Below are positions 1 to 49,199 of a stretch of DNA of 64,000 bases, piece after piece. The first letter of the stretch is position 1. Each line of letters starts with the position of its first letter. The position numbers were made by a program, and so were the translations under genes. Under the pieces are notes generated by a model. It saw only the letters and a program-made list of their open reading frames with translations. It searched no databases and was not told the origin of the DNA. Source of the stretch: Cristatella mucedo (taxonomy: Eukaryota; Bryozoa; Phylactolaemata; Cristatellidae); NCBI GenBank assembly GCA_009760855.2, contig WPIO01000151.1, positions 124,001-188,000 on the forward strand, written 5' to 3'.

Positions 1-35
1 TCTGTCTTAACTCGTCTCGGTGACTATATCGGATA

Positions 36-645
36 CTAGTCCTTTTTAAATGTGGTCAAGTCAGGGGATGTTCTGACGCAGCTCGGGAGGAAGTTCCAGG
101 CTTTGGGAGCGTACGAACTAAATGCATGGTCTCCAAAGGATTTGAGGTTTGTACGGGGTATTTGTAGACTGTTGGAGGTGGTACGATGCTTGGCCTGATG
201 GGGTTGTATATCTGACAGATAGGCTGGAGCCATAGAATGAAGTGACCTAAAAGTGAGCGACAAAACCTTGAAGTTAATCCGTTGCTTGACAGGGAGCCAG
301 TGCAGGTCGGCGAGAAGTGGAGTAATGTGGCAACTGTGACGCTCACGACAGACAAGCCTAGCTGCAGAGTTTTGCACCAGCTGCAATTGCCTGATCGCAC
401 ATGTCAGTAGGCCAGTAAGCAGTGAGTTGCAGAAGTCAAGACGGGATGTCACAAATGCACGGACCAATTTGGACGTGGTATCCTTGTCTAAGCAAGCCCG
501 AATTTTAGCAATGTTATGTAGCTGAAAGTAGGCAGATTTGACTGTCGAGCTGATATGGTCGTTTAACGAGAGGTCGCTTTGGAACATGACACCTAGATTT
601 CGAGCTGATTCAACAGGAGATATGCCGGCAGAGCCAATTTTGAAG
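36..645 (-). mobile_element. LINE-A (CR1/L2-like) 3' end of reverse-transcriptase ORF, fragment
   Basis: The minus strand has a 230-codon open frame for the C-terminal part of a non-LTR retrotransposon polyprotein. Landmarks are SRLDFCNSLL, QNSAARLVCRERH, LLADLHWLPVKQRI, APAYLSDI and KSFGDHAFSSYAPKAWN. The same protein recurs at 6227-6625, 45570-46055 and 54539-55047, which shows it is an interspersed repeat. The copy is cut at about 645, where an unrelated hAT-like sequence begins, and its 3' UTR is missing at the left edge. Confidence 0.9.
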
Positions 646-649
646 TTAG

Positions 650-1085
650 TGAAGGCGCAGCTCTCTCGCCATCTCAACCACCGAATCTTCAAGCACAAAT
701 GGGAACCGGCAGAGGCTGATTGCGGCAATATGCTTTACCACACTGACGTTCGCTGGCTCAGTTATGGCAAAGTCTTGAAGCACGACTACACCCTCCACCA
801 CCAGATCATTTCTTTCGTCAGTGAAAATGGCCTCAAGGGCTTTTAAAAGTTCACTGACGAGGTTGGCTCTGTCGGTTGAGCTTTCTCACTGATATTAGGT
901 CTCAACGAACTGACCTGTAGCTGCACGGATGTGAAGAGCCCATCACAAACATGGAAGGCCGCTTGCGAGGATTTGAAGCAAAGGTGATTCTATGGGATAC
1001 ATAAATGTGCAAGGGTGACGATGTTTGTCTTCCGCACCTCGCCCAGTTGGATACCTTCGCCCTCGTTGACGCCAAAGAAGGCACA
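650..1085 (+). pseudogene. Degenerate hAT-family transposase fragment
   Basis: Plus-strand frames include MLYHTDVRWLSYGKVLK followed by HHQIISFV. This resembles the conserved LYHTEVRWLSRGKVL block of hAT/ZBED/GTF2IRD2-like transposases. Further on, in another frame, come NMEGRLRGFEAKVILWDT and CKGDDVCLPHLAQL, which fit the next part of the same protein family. Stops at about 844 and near 1000, plus frame changes, show it is dead. It abuts the LINE-A fragment on its left. Confidence 0.7.
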
Positions 1086-1714
1086 TGGTACTTTCAACCC
1101 TGAATGAATGAATTCTTTTCGTGCTCTACTGATATGCGTTCTTCTTCACGAGAGTTTAAGGCCGTCTAGATAGTAATTTTGACTGTGCCAGTGATGGCGC
1201 TCCATGAAATGTAATTTGAGTTCATAGTGCTTCGGGCTTCGGATGTTCTCTCGCCCAAGTTAAGTTTACTTCTTGCACCACTCTCATTGGCTTCTACCGT
1301 CAGCTGCAACATCCTCAGCTTCAAATGGTATTAGCCCAAAGCCATATGTGCGATCGCAATATTTGGCAGAAATTATTTGTGCGAGCATCTGTTCTCCGAG
1401 ATGAAGTTTTGCAAGAGCATGCTGCTCTCTCAGCTCATTGGCTATCACATTAATAAAATTCTGTCGCCGAAATACTCATCCTTATAACCTGATATTGTAT
1501 ATCTCTCCAAGAGCATGTGAAATCATGTTTCCAATTGTTCGTGCTGCATTTTTGAATTAAAAAACCTTCCTTGGACACCTTGTTTCTTCTGACATAGAGT
1601 GCCTTCTTGAAATCCCGAATGACCTAATATTCTGAAAAATTGATCAACCCCTGATTTAAACCCTTCTTAGTCAAGATCAGGCTGTCAAGCTAGGTTGTTA
1701 ATATTGCGCCCAGA
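1086..1714. other. Stretch without recognised gene
   Basis: This AT-rich stretch has no open frame of note, no channel exon and no repeat I can assign. Confidence 0.5.
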
Positions 1715-1985
1715 TAATAATAATCATAATAATAATACATTCAATATAGCGTCGTGGGAAACTCAATCTCTTTCTAGGCACTTTAAATTTGCTGCAAAAG
1801 AAGCAGAATTGAATTTTTAGCTGTAGAATGCTCAAATAACTACAAGAAGAACATGGTTAGGGTTGAAATGCACAGAGTCAGCATGCAAGTATAGTTAGTG
1901 ACAGCATGCACAGTGTCAGCACAATTTGGATGCATTAATTTAGAGGTGGTATCCCTGTCTAAACAAGCCCGAATTTTACCAATCA
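1715..1985 (-). mobile_element. LINE-A 3' UTR/tail fragment
   Basis: Reading the minus strand, the element ends in (ATT)n. Next to it are the family's tail sequence (AATCTCTTTCTAGGCACTTTA), the CAGAGTCAGCATGCAAGT block and the GACAGCATGCACAGTGTCAG block. Past about 1935 it jumps to a piece of the coding part (TCTAAACAAGCCCGAATTTTA), so the copy is internally deleted. Confidence 0.8.
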
Positions 1986-2282
1986 CAGATCCCCGAGGTA
2001 CCCCATATTTGAGAAGATCGCCTAATTATCTCCTATTCAGTACTCCCGGCCTGCTCTCATCGTTTTCAGGAGTTTCTGTGTATTCAGCAGTTCCTCTTGT
2101 CTGACATCAATAGAATACAAATGAATTATATAATAGCTGCAGCATAATACCCAATCTTGAGATCCGTTACCTGGAAATAAGATTTTCTCACTCACAGTCA
2201 ACTTACTTGACCATCTGGCTCGTCCACTGTGCTATCTTGCCAACTGCTTCTCGGCTCCAGTCATTTGACCGATGTCACAAAA

Positions 2283-2432
2283 ACTTGAAAGCCTTTGGCA
2301 ATCGGGCCTTCAGTTCGCATTCAGTCAAAGTCTCAAATTCGTCTTTTCACCACCTATGTGGACATTTTATTGTTTAAGTATCAGCTGAAGACATACCTAT
2401 TCCGCTCAGCTTTCTTGCTCCACAGTGAAATT
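2283..2432 (+). mobile_element. Degraded LINE-A ORF end
   Basis: The segment starting AACTTGAAAGCCTTTGGCAA translates to NLKAFGNRAFSSHS. This corresponds to NLKSFGDRAFSSYA in the better LINE-A copies. Downstream, CAGCTGAAGACATACCTATT matches the family's LKTHLFR end. The frame is broken several times. Confidence 0.55.
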
Positions 2433-3109
2433 AGTTTTGTCGTGATTTGTGGGTGCTTACATGTGCATAACTATGTTCGTGCTACTACTCAGGGGTGGTT
2501 CTACCCAGCGAACCAGTCTAATTGTGTGCTTCAGCATTGCTAGCAAAGTATGTCACGTGTGTGATTCCCCATGCTCGTCTCAGCACGACACCCTGCTATT
2601 CATCAACTATTTGTTATTGATTCCTTTCGAAGTAAGCGTTTCTGCACCGGAAGTGAGATTTGACTTTATGATTGTACTATACAGATACACTATACAGTGT
2701 TTTATTTTCAATATCATAATTATTCGGTTACGTATTTATTTTGAGGCGCCCTCGTGCTAGCTGCTGAAGGTGCTGCTTTCAAAAGTCAACAAAAAGCGTA
2801 TGGAAAACGTACGACCAGCTACGTGTATTGGGCTCTTTTGCAGAGCCAGAAACAGTGGCAAGGGTGTCTATTCACTTAACTCGCCGTAAAACGGTCCTTT
2901 CAGAACCAAAAAGTTTTTGTCAGAGTAAAAAAACTGCCGAGCAGTATCGAAGCAAAGTGTTGTGAAATTGGTCTCACTTGTTGCATTTTTCGTGTCGCTC
3001 ATGGATGGCTACCTCGAAGCGGCCCATTTCATGACTGAATTTCGTGCCACGCGGAATTGCGAATCGAATAAAACTGAGCGAAAGATAAAGTTGAACGAAT
3101 TACATTTAG

Positions 3110-39954
<36,845 letters not shown>

Positions 39955-40244
39955 CTGAACGAGAAATCTACGGCCTTCTCGTAGTAGTTAGCTCAAAGCT
40001 TTCAAAAAGCTGAATTCATTTCAGCACAAAGTGTTCGCATTATCCGGGAGGCTTAAGCACTGCTAGAGTGGTTCTCCAAAGTATGAGCCTTGAAAAACCT
40101 AATTTAATTACGGTGCTTGCCCTTTCTTTAACGTACTTTCGTATAGTATCTGCAGGCATTGAGCTAACGGCTACCTTTTTTGGTCGCTCTGTGGAGTACT
40201 AAGCATATATAATTATTAGAAATGTCAATGTTTAGCTTGAAGCA

Positions 40245-40250
40245 ATTAAA
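40245..40250 (+). terminator. Candidate poly(A) signal of gene A (ATTAAA)
   Basis: ATTAAA lies 291 bases after the stop codon. It is a common variant hexamer in AT-rich sequence, so weak on its own. Confidence 0.3.
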
Positions 40251-40496
40251 ATACGGATCATGACTTCGACATTTGAAAATAAGCTTCAGCTGTTTTTATA
40301 CGAGCGATTGCCCCTTGAACCTGGAAAAACGGCGAGAGATTCCCAAAACTTGACTCGCTATATTTTAAATGATGCTGATGATTATTTTTGCTCAAGATAA
40401 GTCTCCTTTTGTTGTGCTATTACTTAAGGCATATTTCAAGCGAAGCTATTGTGTTTTTGTTCAACAAAATACTTACAACAGCAAGCTTTAGATATC

Positions 40497-40502
40497 AATA
40501 AA
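40497..40502 (+). terminator. Candidate poly(A) signal of gene A (AATAAA)
   Basis: First canonical AATAAA after the gene A stop, 543 bases downstream, in the context ATCAATAAAAAGC. Confidence 0.4.
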
Positions 40503-40834
40503 AAGCATCCTTCTGGCTTACCTCCTCAAAACCAGGTCCTTACTATGGAAATTTAAGCACACAAAATCCAATCTATCGCTTCAATATACCTATAATGACT
40601 GAATCTTATTCATTTTTATAGCATCGTAATTAAACCTTGAGTCTTTAAAACTAAGCTTAACTATTTCAACAGTGTTTTTAGATATCTTAAATAAAAATAC
40701 AAATCAAAGATAAGGTTAAAGAAACAATTCGTGTGCCTTTTTTCATTTAAATCATTAATAAAATCATCCAATTATTATATCATTAAATTATGATTAAAAA
40801 CACGGAGCGTAAACCTTTTCCTCAACCTTAAAAC

Positions 40835-40925
40835 TGATACATATCTCTGCCTGTGACTCCATATAGCTGCAAAGACAAAGTAGATGTTACACCTGAGAGT
40901 TTTCTATAGCGCGATCGTAAAGCTG
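40835..40925 (-). mobile_element. LINE-B 3' end scrap
   Basis: ATCTCTGCCTGTGACTCCAT, AGCTGCAAAGACAAAGTAGA and CCTGAGAGTTTTCTATAGCG follow the same order as the outer end of LINE-B at 23150-23215. Confidence 0.5.
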
Positions 40926-41364
40926 GTGCTAATATGAGAGTCACTGTCATTACGTCAATTATAAAAGTGGATGCAGCGGAGTAGCTTTACAAGTGACAGA
41001 GAGCATCGGTTGAAAAAGCTGATACACTAGAAAAAAGACAGTGCACGGAACCATTGGCAAGACCAATGGAGTTGGAAAGGAAAAGCCAAAAAGTGTAGCA
41101 GGAAGAGACAAAGCACTGATTAAGCATAAACAGAAATGAGAAATTCAGACCTTTGCCATGCCTCGGGCAGCTCATCACAAGGAGGCTATAGAGAAGTTTG
41201 CGCCGGCTAAGCTGCCAGACACACTTTTCATGGTCGGTTCAGGGGAGGGCAGTTCCCGATAGCCACGTCCAAGCTTCAATATCGGCATCCAAGAGCTTTT
41301 GATTTTTAATGGCAGAGCAGCATTACTACAAAAGGCTGAGGAGACCGCGGAAAGAGCAACACAT

Positions 41365-41482
41365 AATAATAATAATAATAATAATAGCAATAGTAATAAT
41401 GCAATGGATATTACGCCCCTGCATTTAATATAACTCCCTCGGAGAACTCAATCTCTTTCTATGCACTTTACATCTGCTGCAA
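41365..41482 (-). mobile_element. LINE-A 3' tail fragment
   Basis: (AAT)n at 41365-41400, then ACTCCCTCGGAGAACTCAAT, CTCTTTCTATGCACTTTACA and CTGCTGCAAAACGC. Confidence 0.8.
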
Positions 41483-42277
41483 AACGCAAGGGCTTACTAG
41501 CAGCATCAACTGGTTCGCATGACATCACTGCACACCTTAATTATCCCAGTCCATTCCAGTCGATCGGTGACGAATGTCTAGGCTGCTGACTAATGACTCC
41601 AACTGCAGCAGCTGCGATTCACTTCCTTATCGGTAGTCTTAAAAGTTCTTAAGACAATGGCTGACCCAGTCACATCTGACGTCCCCGGATAGATCGACTA
41701 AAGGCGTATCGTGGAACCAAGTCATGAATGACCAGCTGCTATACGGACATACAATCAGAGGCAAGGTCATATTTTGCAGCAGCGAAATGACCCTTAGATC
41801 GACGAAAAACATTTGTACGACGAGACTTCAAGCAGCACTAATAGCTGCCCATCGCAAATATTCTGCATATCAGGCCGCGCCTTGTTTTGATGACCACCCG
41901 CCTCATGCACGAACCAGGCTTTGTTTTAAGCATATATCTCTTTTTGGTCCGCCAGTGCTCAGTAAGCTCAGCACACGCCCCCTCAGTTTTTGGGAAATAA
42001 ATTAGGCTCAAAAAGTAGAAGACTTTAGGTTCTACGTTTTCTGTATTCTTACAGACGGCTACACTCTTGTAATGCATGCCACCTGTAGCAGCCGGCAAGG
42101 GGAAAGCAAAATTTAAAGCGTGTATGATAAATTACACGTGTTTCCGGGAATTGCAAGATGCTGTGCTTCAGATGAACCGCGTTCTTGCCATGCTTCCTCT
42201 TTTTTTTCGTTAGCTCCACCGTCAATCTGAATTTCTGTGTATCTGTCTGAATCGATGCCTTCTCAGCTGCTGCATTA

Positions 42278-42280
<3 letters not shown>
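41483..42280. other. Intergenic stretch without recognised features
   Basis: Short frames only; none has a domain or resembles a channel exon. Confidence 0.5.

Positions 42281-42311
<31 letters not shown>
42281..42311. repeat. (CT)n microsatellite
   Basis: Pure CT run of about 30 bases followed by a CT-rich stretch to 42400. Confidence 0.95.
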
Positions 42312-42313
<2 letters not shown>

Positions 42314-42499
42314 GTTCTCCATTTATATTTTAGTCTGTGTTTGTATTTTCCTTTCTTGTATTTCCATACTCTCTTCTTATCTCACTCTCACTCTCAATCT
42401 CAAGCACTTTCCAATTCGGTCAGAACGGACGCGGTCATTCTTCTTCGAGGGTTGTTTCTTGCATCGCTTACCAATAACGTACTCAGGCTGCGTCGGCCG

Positions 42500-42655
42500 T
42501 CAGCCCCTTGATCGCAGCCCAGGAGTAAGGTGCTCGCTCTCCACAAACCAGGTAGCCGGTTTGAGTCGTTTATGGAACGATCTTGGAATTCCAACAGCAA
42601 ACTGAGGGTCAAAGCCGTTCAGGGTCTTCTGCTGCTATATATACATTAGGCTTTT
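42500..42655 (+). mobile_element. SINE-A-like copy, diverged
   Basis: CCCAGGAGTAAGGTGCTCGC resembles the A box, GGTAGCCGGTTTGAGTCGTT the B box. CAAAGCCGTTCAGGGTCTTC with TGCTGCTATATATACA matches the family body. Confidence 0.55.
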
Positions 42656-44185
42656 TTTAATAAGGTAATTCTCAATTCCTACGGGACACATCTACTATGC
42701 TTGAAAAGACAGAAAGGTGAGCGAAAACTGATGCTTGCCAACTCATAATCATAAAAGAAGTCATAACATACTCTAGAATATGCAGCTTACTGCACCCAGT
42801 CCTGTACGAAAGTGACGTTTCCTCGAGAACGCTTCTGTACGCCACAGAGCTTTGACTGCGTGGGACCAAGAGGGATTCGGAGGCGACTTTCCTATGCAGG
42901 GCACTACTGGCAAGGGCTGAATTTTCGGAAGTGACGTTAAAGCACAATATGCATCTGGGGTAGAGGTTCAGGATTCCCTCATCACCAGTAAGGTCTCTAG
43001 CCTTATTTCTGTATAGGAAAGACTTCTGTAGATGCTACGGTGTCTACAGAGTGACAGCGTCTAGTGCAGGCAGAAAATTAGGTGGTAAAAACACCTCTAC
43101 TTCAGGCTCCTTAATTTTTAAATCAATGAGGTTTTTTGAGTCTGTGAGAAAGTCTCTAGTTATAATTGAGGGCACAGAGCTACCTCCTCGTGTAGTCGAG
43201 ATTTTACTAGCACCTTTCTGATGGCCCTCTCTGGTCGCTCGGTTAATCATATCGATGCGATAGCATACAACTACTGCTAGAGCTACCTGGCTTTTCCATG
43301 AATTTTCCTTTGTGAGAACGTGAGTTTTACCACTGTGCACCTTAGTAGAAGCCTATTCACTAGCTTACTTCTTGCAACATTTAAATTAACTTGAAAGAAA
43401 TTTTGATCTCTTCAGTTGCCATTCAAATCGTCTTATCATAATTGGTGATTTAGCCTGCCTATCTGTAAGGAGGCCTAGCCCAAATGGAAATGCAAAGCAC
43501 TGTTACACATTTTTAATAAAAAAGTAACGGTATCCACTTGCGAGCAAAAGAGTGATTCGAGTTGTTCAATGCCGAAAACAGATAGCTGTTCGTTGATTAT
43601 CACCGTAGTGAGTTAGCTATTAAACATCTTTTTTTTTCTGCAGCTCTCATTTGAGCTGATGATGCTGTAGCCGTAATTAGTCAAAGTTTGAAATCTAACT
43701 GTGAACTAATTTTCTGTCGTCACCACCGTCTTTCTTTCTCTCTCGCCATTTCGTTTGATCGATTTTGTGCATCTCTCTCTGCTCTATCTGTCTTTCTGAC
43801 TTACTTTGTCTCTCCGTGTCTTTCGCTATCTCTCTATCTCTCAACATCTGTAACTGCCTCTAGCCTTAACCTTTCGACCCAATGCAACAAGCAGGCTTAA
43901 CATCGTGAGGCAGAGATACTCTTTTTCTATAGACAGCGCAGATGCTGATCTTAATGAGCTACTTTGTTGACCGTCAGCAATTCAGGAATTTTAACGAGGC
44001 GCCCCGTCGCTTATGCCTACTGTATCCACGCAATATGCTCTCAGCGGCAGGAACGTGATATCATGCGACTTGCGACCGGGTGAGGGAGAGAGCCCACTGA
44101 TAATGCTAGGAGTTCAACGAAGCAGCCGACCATCTCAGCACATGCAGAGGGCCTCGGTAGAGTAATCATATTGGGCTAGTAGCCG
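42656..44185. other. Intergenic stretch, includes pyrimidine-rich tract 43725-43860
   Basis: No gene is recognised. A TCTCTCTC-rich segment at 43725-43860 keeps a short frame open by composition only. Confidence 0.5.
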
Positions 44186-44529
44186 TTGCGTTGCAAACCA
44201 AGGCTGAATGATTCCTTTTGGAGCGTTCGAACTGTAGCTAATCTCAAGCTCTCGGAGCTGTTAAGAGCCTCACCGAATGCCACCATTGTCTGCCAGTCAA
44301 TCAACTGGCTGGTCTATACATACAGCACAATCAATAGGCCTCATATATTCAACTTCAGTGAGCAATCAGCCGGGTCTGTGGTGGAATATCAACAGATATT
44401 TGAAGACCTCAGTCACTGCAGGTACCTGAAGGGCGCCACGAAACGTACTGGTGCTGCTCCTTGGCTCTCAGGAAGCCCAGTAGCGGCTTTCTACTTTAAT
44501 AAGAACAAGAACTCCAGTGAAAGAAGGGT

Positions 44530-44571
<42 letters not shown>

Positions 44572-44629
44572 GGAAACAGAGAGAGAGGGGGAGAGAGAGG
44601 GAGAGAGAGAGGGAGAGAGAGAGAGACGC

Positions 44630-44689
<60 letters not shown>

Positions 44690-44989
44690 CAGAGAAAGAG
44701 GGAAGCAGGAACTTCGTGCGTAATTCATCTGGCTCCGGAGATAAGCCACCTTGAAACGGAAGAGGCTGAGTGCTGGCGCAACGAGAAGTGGTGCACTACA
44801 ACCGACGAGGTAAGTCTAAGCGTAGCGAATACGTGTGCGTACAGAACGCAAATTTCAGGTCACGAGCTCTTGCGTGCAGTAAGTGAGGTGTGCCATATTT
44901 TACCACGTTTCCCAGTTTCCGAAGTTAGCACTAACGCCAGAAAATGGCCAACTATGAACGACCGGCTAGCCGCTGTCAGGTACGCCTGA
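44186..44989 (+). other. Long open frame with (GA)n core, doubtful as a gene
   Basis: 267 codons are open on the + strand. The first 110 are of mixed composition (for example LKLSELLRASPNATIVCQSI and VEYQQIFEDLSHCRYLKGAT). The middle (44528-44700) is Arg-Glu repeat from (GA)n, and the tail has LETEEAECWRNEKWCTTTDE before a perfect donor GAG|GTAAGT at about 44809. I recognise no family. Either a chance frame stretched by the microsatellite or part of an unknown exon. Confidence 0.2.
44528..44700. repeat. (GA)n purine tract
   Basis: About 170 bases of GAGAGA with GGGAGA, GTGAGA and AAACAGA variants; strand asymmetry is complete (no T after 44563). Confidence 0.97.
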
Positions 44990-45542
44990 CGTGATTGCAG
45001 GTTGCTACAAAATATGTCGTCTGTTCTAGAATATTCACGGGGATAGCGTTAAGCTTTTTACTGCAGTTATTCCATCAAGCTTTTTAGCTGTCTGACCAGA
45101 TTGATAGTCCAGTCTCTGGCAAGCTAACTAGCAATACGTCTCAGCCTGCGAGGTGTTGCTGTCTCAGTGTAGGCATGCTCACTCACCATTAAAACCTTAC
45201 TGGCTTGAGGGAAACCCTAGCGAGAAGGCAAACGGTAAACAATATATATTGGTATACAATACAAATTCTAGAGGGTATGATTAATGTGACAACAAGCGGA
45301 TACGTGTAGCGGAATGGTCAACGATCGGCATCAAGTGATTCAAGCCAGCCACCAAGCAAGCCCAGGCCGTGGGTCAGCGAATTTCTTCCCGGCTAACCGT
45401 AAGAGCATAGTCCTTTGTCATCTCTTAGTGAGTCATAGACCACCAATGGAGCACGTTACAGATGTGCCTAATTTCTTCTTAAGGTGCATCTCGGAAACCT
45501 GCCTAGGTACAATGCCTCTGCCACGGTGCTAAGTTTCAGGCT

Positions 45543-46292
45543 TGTTTAGATAAAGATACCACATCTAAGTTGGTCCATGCATTCGTGACATCCCGTCTCG
45601 ACTTCTGCAACTTACTGCTCACTGGCCTACCAGCATGTGCGATCAGGCGGTTGCAGCTGGTGCAAAACTCCCCAGCTAGGCTTGTCTGTCGTGAGCGTCA
45701 CAGTTGCAACGTTACTCCACTTCTTGCCGACCTGCACTGGCTACCAGTCAAGCAACGGATCGACTTCAAGGTATTGTCGCTCACTTTTACGTCCCTTCCT
45801 TCTACGGCTTCAGCCTATCTCTCCGACATACTCCTCCATCAGGCCAAGCATCGTACCACCCGCTTTTCGGAATCTAACAGTCTACAAATACATCGTGCAA
45901 ACCTTAAATCCTTTGGAGACCGTGCATTTAGTTCATATGCTCCCATAGCCTGGAACTCCCTCCCGACCTGCGTCAGAACATCCCCTGACCTGACCACATT
46001 TAAAAGGAACTTAAAAACACACCTATTTAGGACAGCATTTAGTGGGTCCCTGTGATTCGTCCTTCATGTGCTTATGCGTGCTGACACCGTGCATGCTGCC
46101 ACTAACCACATTTGCATGCTGACCCTGTGCATGTCACCCCTAACCATAATATTCATTTCGTTTGTTTTTCAAGCATGATTTTACTTACCATTCAATTGTA
46201 TTACCCTTTGCAGCAAATTTAAAGCGCCTAGAGAGAGAGATTAAGTTCTCTGAGGGCGCTTTATGAAGTGCATTATTATTATTATTATTGCA
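45543..46292 (+). mobile_element. LINE-A copy, best-kept 3' end
   Basis: An open frame at 45570-46055 encodes 161 residues: VHAFVTSRLDFCNLLLTGLP, VQNSPARLVCRERHSCNVTP, LADLHWLPVKQRIDFKVLSL, HQAKHRTTRFSESNSLQIHR, SFGDRAFSSYAPIAWNSLPT, and the end FRTAFSGSL. The 3' UTR follows (GTGCTTATGCGTGCTGACAC, TGCATGTCACCCCTAACCAT), then AAGCGCCTAGAGAGAGAGAT, GAGGGCGCTTTATGAAGTGC and (ATT)n. It serves as the family reference. 5'-truncated. Confidence 0.93.
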
Positions 46293-48780
46293 GTGTCAAA
46301 TAATATCATTAACCCTTGAATAGTGATTTTCCTGCAGTGAGTCGTACAGTGCCTGGATAGAGATTTAGTTTTTGACGAAGATGTTCGGATATTTCGTCTT
46401 TTAAAGAATATTGTTTTTTTACAAAACGACCCTTTATTATCATTATTATGATTTTTATTCTTATGTAATTATTATGTTTTTATTGATGACACTCGGGGAG
46501 GTCATGTTATCTGCCTTTGTATTGCATGCTGAAACCCATGTTGTCCTACACTTTGCTAATGCCACAAAGGAAGCTTGTATATTTGAGTAGGTAAAATCAG
46601 CTCAGTTTAACAGGCTTAAATACACAAAGAATAGTTAACGAGTCTTTCTTACAGCATGGTGAAAGCGCTCATACCATAGTTCAACTTTGCCAGATACAGA
46701 ACATATTTTCAATGGTTTCAAGTGTTAGTATAGTGTAAACATATTTTTCCATAGCCATTAATCAACGGTTACTGTCACTGCCTGTCGATATTAGTGTGCC
46801 GTTACAAATTTTGCAGCTGTACGTGAGGGTTGCTAATTCTTTGACCACGTGACCGTGAGTACCTGCCACCAGCAGGATGATGCCCGATCTGGTGGACCAC
46901 AAGCAGCCCACTTAACAGCGAACCGTCCCAATTCGCAGTGAGCCCGATCGATGCGACAGAAATTGTCATCCGAATATCATCATCGCTTACCGATGGAAGC
47001 ATTTCACGAACACACAGCTAAACAGGAGAAGAATGGGGGAAATTCACGTTCAAGCAACTAATCCAGCCGTGCCAAAGCGTGCGAGTGCTCCGCCACATCT
47101 CTGCGGATGGCTGAATGCTCACCTGAGATCATTTAGCAAGTAGCGCCTGCTTAGAAATCTTAATGCACCAAAGAACGCCTTTCTCGAACATGAGCTAGCA
47201 ACAGGTCAGTTCCAACAGTGGCGAATTTATGTTAATCCGATGGCAAAGCCAATGCCCTGTGCTCTTGCCCTAATTGGCAGCATCGTGCGATGGGCATGAC
47301 CGTAGTGTCAGCTCTTCATAGTCCAGCTTCGGGTTCTCTCTTAGTCGGCCACGGTAGCTTCGCTCTTGCCTACAACCCGACAGAATAGTAGCTGGCACTA
47401 AAATGCACTACAAGGCACCAAAAGGCACTAAAAGATGTCGGCTAGCTGGCACTCAAACAGCCAGACCCACCTCCAGTAATTGCCTTGCCTTTCTGCTTGG
47501 CAACCTGGAAACTCGAAGCTTTTTCAAAGTCTTGTCTACAGGATCTGTTCGGTAAAGAGAGATAAATCAGGCGGAAAACTTATAGAACTAGAGAGAAATC
47601 AATCTTGCTGGGTTGGCAATGCCGTTCCATGCCAAAAAATATCCTGAATTAATTTGCTAGGCTGAGTAATATCTAATCCGAAGACTCGGTCAAACTTTGT
47701 TAGCCCGAGTGTCTGCTTGCACGGTTTTTGCATGCTTGCCTACGATTGATACATTGCTGTAATTATGTAATTATGTGATTAAATCTCGGTTATTGCTTCT
47801 CTTAAAAAGCCAGTTAAAAAGTGCCTTGATGAAAAGAGGCTTGTTTCTATAACATTGTTACAAAACTCGCTTGTTATAGTTAATTAATACTTGGCTTTCT
47901 CGGTGTGAGCTCGCGAATAATGCAAAATTAACGGTAAGCCGACTCATAATCAGGTGATGTGATTCGTCGTGCATGTTAGCCTACTGATTTTCCCAGAGTC
48001 ATGGACAGCTGCAGCAACTCACAGATTCCCTCATAGAAACTGCATTCCAAAGATATAGACAAGCGCTTTGTCGATAAAACTCTAGCCTATGTGCGAATAA
48101 CGTTATAGCTTGTAAAACAGTTTCATTTTCACGCTTTAGGAAAGGGCGAAAGGGTACCCAGTGACTGCTGCAACCTGCTCTCCCCCTCCAGAGGTCGCTG
48201 CAGCAACGGCTGCACCCGTGCACGCTTTTCCCCAACGACGGAAGTCGCTGCTGAGAGGCATTGAGCAAATAAGCAGAAGTTTTCGAATTCAAATGAGGTA
48301 ACTTCAGGTGTGAAAGATGCAAACAATAAAAGAAGCCAATGAGAGTCACACTTTGGAAACTTGACGCAAGGCAGCATACATCAGATGCAGTAACAGCAGA
48401 AGTCCGACGAGGAAGCGAGGAAGACGAGCGAAGTCACTGTGCGAGATAGAGACCTCCAAGCGTCAGTTTCGCCAGCCCAATTACGAAATCCGTCGATTTT
48501 TCACTGGTCCTTGCTGAGTTTGTACAAAGGCCAAGAATTGACCGCTACAGGCAGCGTGCAGATGGAAATTATCGATATCTCATCAGCTAGCCCAATGCAA
48601 CGGAGAAAGCCGCTCGTGAAAAGAGCCTGCTGTCTCCGATCGCAGCCAGTTTTCAAAGCGGTGAGCAAATGCGACATCTAGCTAAGGCCGTGTGGCGAAA
48701 GGCAGGTGTTGGAAGACTTCAGTACGCTTCGATTTGACGTGTGTCGAGAGCTGACTGGACAAGGTAGAAGATCTTGCTAG
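46293..48780. other. Intergenic stretch without recognised gene
   Basis: Unique-looking sequence. Near 46330-46370 a SINE-B-like phrase GTGCCTGGATAGAGATTTAG appears. Near 47395-47440 GGCACTAAAA/AGGCACCAAAA repeats a few times. No supported coding region. Confidence 0.5.
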
Positions 48781-49199
48781 CTTTACAATAAATTTGGGGT
48801 GGGATGTCATTTTGGAAGGACCACTAAGACCACTATGGTCGACAGATTGGCATTAAGCCGGTTGGAGCCAAGATTTTCAGGTTGGGGGCGAAGTATACTG
48901 CTTTGCAGGTTGGGGAAGGGCAATGCATACTGCTCCTGCCCCTTCGGGGAGATATGCCCAAGATATACCAGTAGGTACTTGTCTGTGTCCACGGGGGGGG
49001 GGGCCATTTCCCAATCCCCACGGCCCCGACCCTAGTGATAAGGCCAAAACAAAAATCCGGGCTGCCTTTTCCCGATGTAGAAACGTCCCACAAAAGCCAT
49101 CGGGTCATATTCACTACGTCCTGAATTGTAATAGATGTAATGACAGAGAGAAACGCAATGCATGAGCAGCGAGAGGCCAAAACCAATAAGATGCATTCG

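Larger units (their letters stand above)
39955..40830 (+). other. Gene A 3' UTR and following intergenic sequence
   Basis: AT-rich, without open frames; it holds the candidate poly(A) signals. The UTR end cannot be fixed from sequence. Confidence 0.5.

Noticed and set aside
45314-45360. Possible tRNA-like head (GTAGCGGAATGGTCAACG)
   Set aside because: Only a weak A-box resemblance, no convincing B box and no second copy.
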